Assembly: GCF_035222485.1 (NCBI RefSeq)
Contig: NC_085925.1
Coordinates: 2,666,001 to 2,730,000, forward strand
Source: Podospora pseudoanserina
Lineage: Eukaryota > Ascomycota > Sordariomycetes > Sordariales > Podosporaceae
Length of the DNA stretch: 64,000 nt
Direction of reading: 5' to 3'
The notes beneath the pieces are model-generated. The model did not search any database. It was not told where the DNA came from and saw nothing but the letters and a program-made list of their open reading frames with translations. The position numbers and the translations under genes are program-made. Each line of letters starts with the position of its first letter. Positions within the stretch are counted from its first letter, which is position 1. Shown one piece after another: positions 59,543-64,000 of the stretch.

Positions 59543-60152
59543 GAGCATTGACAGGACCTGCGAAGTACGTGTTACCGGCTGTGGTCGGTTGAGTAGGCCC
59601 ATCAACGAACACCAGCAGGAGGCCGGACTTGCGTCTCTCGCCCAGCTCCTCTTCCAGATCTGGTTCGTCTTCAAAATCCTCATCCCATCGCACGTCACAT
59701 TTGGTGCCAAAAAGTTGAGGCACGCCGTAACCGTCGGCAGAACTCCTGGCCGGACCTGGGGCTTCGACCTTTGCCTTGCTGAACCTCCAAATATACCCCC
59801 GGGTCGGGTACGCTTGCAGGCAAATCCACGCAGCGACGGCCCGAATGCGCAGGATGCCCGATACAAAACTGTGCAATTCTGAAGCGTGCTCCGCTTCCAC
59901 GGAGGCGTGCAGTACCTCCAAGAGATATACTTTGCTTTTGTCATCTCCCCCCGTGGTAACTATCATTATCTACCCGGACAGGTTTCTGACAGCTTGCCCG
60001 GGACCAAGCAGGTGCGAGATACAGCCGCGCTCTGGAATAAATTCCAGCGCATGTTGCCGGAGAAGTTACCGGATACCAACACAATTGATTGTTTGTGTAG
60101 AAGTCCTGGGTCTGTTTGCAACGTAACCGTTGTCGGCGTCGCTATCTTTTGA
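59511..60152 (+). other. unassigned coding-like region, possibly a broken or unspliced gene
   Basis: One plus-strand frame is open except for a single TGA at 59880-59882. It reads LASLAQLLFQIWFVFKI, then RHAVTVGRTPGRTWGFDL, NIPPGRVRLQANPRSDG, then after the TGA FHGGVQYLQEIYFAFVI, DTAALWNKFQRMLPEKL and ends SVCNVTVVGVAIF. Codon third positions are C/G-rich as in coding DNA. A long antiparallel frame (59469-59966 minus) overlaps it, so strand is not certain. The first exon and start are unknown; it overlaps the ISG12-like 3' end. No family recognised. Confidence 0.4.
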
Positions 60153-62030
60153 TCCCTGTCTGTCGCCGAAGCAGCCTTGAGTTCCGTTCTGAGCCCATGT
60201 TGCTTGCAATATTGCGGCTCGCATGTTTGTAGACTAAGCTCATCAAGGATGATTGCTCTTTCCAGTCGGCTTCGTCGTCCTGAACCGCATGTGTCGCGGC
60301 TTCGCATACCATGCGTCAAAAACTCTCCAGTCTCTGTAGAAGGCCATAAAGAAAAGAGCATGGTTTTGTTTTCGTTCCCCTAGTATCCCCCCAACCCGAA
60401 TCATGAAATACCGCCCCCCTGTCAAAGAGTCGGGCGTGAACATGATAACGAACTTCAACAGAGGCTCGGCTCGCCCACACTTATGCAAGAGGACCCTTAT
60501 CCAGCCCAACGCCATTACAAAATCATGTTGGACGGCTGCTTCAAGGCGTAGTAATCTGGTGCTGGAGGATGACTTTGGTGAGAGTTTTCATTGTCGGGAA
60601 AGAAGTATGTGAAAGCTTTACCCATCCAAGCCCGGACCTCAATAGAAGCATCCATCTGGCATCCTTGCCATGTGTAGATGTGTATTGAAGTGCGAACTGG
60701 CATTTTTGGCAAACCATGATGAAAGATGCTGTTGCTGAGAACAGCATAGGTACCAGAACTCAACCAATAGAATGTGGACCGAACGCGATAAGCTGTTGGG
60801 GTCTTCGGGGCGTTGCAAAGCGACAGGTGAATACAAGTTGTTCAGAAGTTGCAGGTCTGCGTATGTTGGGCAGAGATTCGGCAGGAAAGGCATTCGATGC
60901 CTAGCCGTCGACCTACATGTTGTTTGCAGCGTGACGGAATTTTCCATGGCTGACTTGCCACCTGACCCTGAGTTTTTTTTTTACCTTGCCATTGCCCACG
61001 AAGTCGTTGAGATATTATCTGAAGTAGCGATGAAGGAACTCGAAGGAAACCAACCGGAGACTCTTGACGGCGCAAAGGGACTGTGACTAGAATTAATGAT
61101 GGTGCTGAGGGTGTATCTTCTCCTGTCCCTACTTTAGAATGGCTAAGGGCTGGCCGAGTATCTTATACTTGCTGTTGCGACTACCCGAGTTCTCGACTCC
61201 GCGGAATACATCGTGTTCAATGTCAAACAATATACCAAAAACACCCTCTCCGGTAACTGAAACAGTCATTGACCATCCTATAACCTGTCATCGGAGGATA
61301 GCATTGTATGGCACTCGACATCAACAAAAAATCCCTTGTCCACTTACTCCAACACCACTCTCTCCTTCCTAGGCCCCGAGCATACAAAGTCCACTCCTGA
61401 CAAAGTATCAAGTGTGATGAATGTCTCCCTCCTGGCAACCCCTGAGCCAACTCCGCCGAATTCCAAAACAATCATAAAGACCTTCTAATATACCGGTCCA
61501 TCCCTGCTGTTTCGGTAGGCAAATCTCTCAACGACCAAACACTCATATCCGCCAGAAGGAATCGTATTACCGTGAATAAAATCTCGTTCTTTAATATACC
61601 CTATCATCCTATCTGTCCCAAGAAGCACAGCCTCGCTAAGTGGCTCAGTGCGTATCTCTTAACAAACTCGCCATCCTTTTACCTCGATCTAGGCCCCATT
61701 TATACCCAAGTACTGAATCTCCATGTCGCATGTCAAGTCACGAAATCGCATTCTTCTCTCTTCCCTGGACATCTGCAGCGCCTTATTGAGTAACACCTCC
61801 CCTTCCTAACCGGCCCATAACCAGCTCGGAAATGCGCTTCTTCTCTTCGGCGTCCCGCCTTCGCAGAGATACATCCACCCCAAAAACCGTGGAAAGGCTA
61901 CCAACGGAAGCCCCTAGATATAAGCCGCAGCTAGAACGTTCTTCTCTAAGACCGTAATATTCCCGGCCAGCGTGTTAAGCGAATCTTTATTATTCGTTAT
62001 CCGTCGAGCCGTATAGTCCATAATATAAGT
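60153..62030. other. gene-poor region with small unassigned frames
   Basis: A 46-codon frame (60948-61086, plus; MADLPPDPEF...EVVEILSEVAMKEL) and an 82-codon minus frame (60515-60763; YTWQGCQMDASIEVRAW) look mildly protein-like but have no family. From about 61560 the DNA is AT-rich and looks decayed. No repeat identified. Confidence 0.4.
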
Positions 62031-63360
62031 CTAATATATGGCGCCGAGTAGATTATTAGGTGCCTGCTTCCACTGACTTAATACCAACTCTATACTCTTC
62101 GAAATACCCGGCATTAACTGGGGCCAGCTTGGCATAGTCTTTATAATTTCCAGTGTTTTAGGCACCCTATGCTCAGGACAGGCAAACTCGATCTGGGTGC
62201 TAGTAAAGAAGAGGTAACGGACTGAAAGCATCGATTCCTATAGTGTCTATGCGCGTGTTGACCAAGTGGAGGCAGCGATCTCTTCCCTAACGGTTGGGGG
62301 AACGGTGAAAACGGTGTGGCCTGCGATGGTCTCGCGCAATTGGTGAGTGCGGGGGCGGGCCACCCCGGAAAGGCCAGCATTAGAGTTGTTGCCTGCTACG
62401 GCAACGAGGGTGAGTATGGTAGAGGAGTAGATCTGGTCTATAATTCTGAGTTGCTTTTCCTTTTCTTTGCGTTGGATGGGACTCGGGTTTGGGGTCTGAT
62501 CGATGTAGAGGGCGTCGACCCAGAGATAGCGCCGACCAAGTTTATATGTGACGGCGATGGCGTCTTCGATCGTGTCGGGAAGCGTCTTGCTATCCAGAGC
62601 ATCTGCGGCCGGCATGACGCCACCCCACACATAGTTGAGGGCAAAGTAGTCGCACCCGTCAGGATAAGGGACGACTTTACGGTTAATGATATCGATTATA
62701 CGCGTGAGGAACAGTTCCGGTGAGGCAGTGACCTGGCAGGTAGGTCTGTGATTCTTGATGCCATCTTCCAATGCCCCCGAGAATCTTGAGAAGTCGACAA
62801 AGCGGTCAAGGTGTCTCGCATTGCCTGATCGTGTGGTTCCAGCAAGCGCAATCGACTCCCCAGTCGTATATCCAAAGCAGCGAACCTCGCCGCCCAGTGG
62901 CCGAGGTTCACGCTCACTAATAATTAAAGTGCCCCCTGAATTAACACCAAGGAAAATGGCCGGGTTTATTCTTAACTACGCTAGAAACGAGTTCCACCCC
63001 CCTCGTTAGACGTAGGGCCGGAATAGTACGAGCTTAAGCATAATATCAGTGGTTCTAAGACCTACTTTAGGGAAGATTCGAAAAACAAGTGATAGAACGG
63101 GCAGGATGGGGACAGTACCAGCGATGCCAGTTCGCCGAAATCCATCTCGTACTACCGACTTAAGTGGCGGTAGTCGAGCGTGTGGTACTCAGGCTTGGAA
63201 CTGTCTAAGAGGGTTGAGTCCTTGAAAACCCGAACAATGTCGAGGGCGGCATATCGTTGGCAAAGTGCGCTGGGTTGTTGCTGGAGTCAAGGATGAGTGC
63301 CTCCTCATGGGCTCGCAGAGGGGCAAAAAACACAGAGCTTGGTTGGGGTTGCCATCTTGA
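62031..63360 (-). pseudogene. degraded HET-domain (heterokaryon incompatibility) gene
   Basis: HET-domain blocks appear in order on the minus strand: REPRPLGGEVRCFGYTTGES region (about 62930-62860), YFALNYVWGG, LPDTIEDAIAVTYKLGRRYLWVDALYID, QLRIIDQIYSSTILTLVAVAG and NAGLSGVARP within 62247-62771, then LFFTSTQIEFACP below 62231. A possible N-terminus with PLRAHEEALILD lies near 63300. The frame is interrupted several times and some changes look RIP-like. HET proteins trigger cell death between incompatible strains; this copy appears non-functional. Confidence 0.8.
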
Positions 63361-64000
63361 TTTCGGCGCGGTGTAGAGTCGTGGCTGTGTGGATCTGCTC
63401 CTTCCTGCTGAAGGTAAGGTAGGAAGTATCTTGATCATCTCCGTTCAGCCACGGATGGTAAAAGAAAGCGCGGTGGCACGAGGTTGCCAGAGAGTTCCCC
63501 GCAACTGGGAGTGTCAAATCAAGAAGCAGCAACGGCAGCCTCGTCACGCAGCGCGAACCGGAATCTTGCTGCTGCCCCCATTTGGTTGTGTTATGGTTGC
63601 CAGAACTGACAGATTGAGGCTACACCTCTCTCATTCTTTCCTCATACGTTCTCACCAATTTCAACCATGCTAAAATGATTTCTCCCCATCAAACCCGAAC
63701 TTGTTTCCTTTCCCTTCGACACCCGTTCCTCCAGCGTCCTCTCCAGTAGCGATATTCGCCACGCCCCTAGAGTCTCAAGCATCAGCGTACCTCAACATGT
63801 CAGAAAATATTCCCAATAGACTCTGGCTCATGACTCCAGCGAGACGATCGGCCCTGGAAACTTCCTGTCCCAACCTCTTGGCTGCCTTTGACGCGGGCTT
63901 CCTTCACATCGCAACGATACATCACCAGAGCACTGTAGGCAAACATTTTTGTCTGTGTCATTCTTTTCTCATGTGTGCTGACACCCCTGGAAGAGCGACC
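63361..64000. other. window end, no supported gene
   Basis: Mixed-composition DNA upstream of the degraded HET gene. No recognisable frame, RNA gene or repeat. Confidence 0.4.

Overview
The window looks like nuclear chromosomal DNA of a filamentous ascomycete (Pezizomycotina, most likely Sordariomycetes; inference from gene content and style). Evidence: intron-poor to moderately split genes with short introns of about 47-92 bases using GTRNGT donors, CTRAC/TTGAC-like branch sites and YAG acceptors; eukaryotic housekeeping proteins; and a SesA-NACHT-WD40 receptor, HET-domain sequence and RIP-like decayed transposons typical of this group. Exon models were built by hand and checked for phase. 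I found no tRNA, rRNA or CRISPR.

Region 1-40.3 kb is mostly conserved gene space. In order: a 5'-partial GAL7; ERG28 (minus) diverging from a very-long-chain 3-ketoacyl-CoA reductase; the inner-ring nucleoporin Nup155/Nup170; a caspase-like (C14) protease (minus) diverging from a TPR-CHAT protease-like protein; an unknown protein; the ER mannosyltransferase ALG9 (minus) diverging from the H/ACA snoRNP factor NAF1; a membrane-anchored SH3 protein; a DUF7730-like protein diverging from a CHIP-type TPR/U-box ubiquitin ligase; cytosolic prolyl-tRNA synthetase (nine exons, minus) diverging from chaperonin subunit CCT1; a LYC1-like acetyltransferase converging on a secreted CE1-type esterase.

Region 40.3-64 kb is an accessory, repeat-rich island: relics (a U-box fragment copied from the CHIP-like gene, a membrane-protein remnant), a small methyltransferase-like ORF, an unrecognised 365-aa protein with a decayed second copy 2 kb away, a 132-base GA microsatellite, direct repeats of unknown class, an apparently intact NLR (SesA-NACHT-WD40) with near-identical WD40 units, a composite pogo-type DNA transposon with both ends derived from the same 3' terminus, a FAR1-type DNA-binding protein, a three-exon gene for a small ISG12/IFI6-like glycine-rich membrane protein, an unassigned ORF region and a degraded HET-domain gene.

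The most interesting theme is cell-death and innate-immunity-type machinery: a head-to-head pair of clan-CD protease-like genes (caspase plus TPR-CHAT), an NLR, an ISG12-like protein and a HET remnant within 64 kb. That they work together is a hypothesis, not something the sequence shows.
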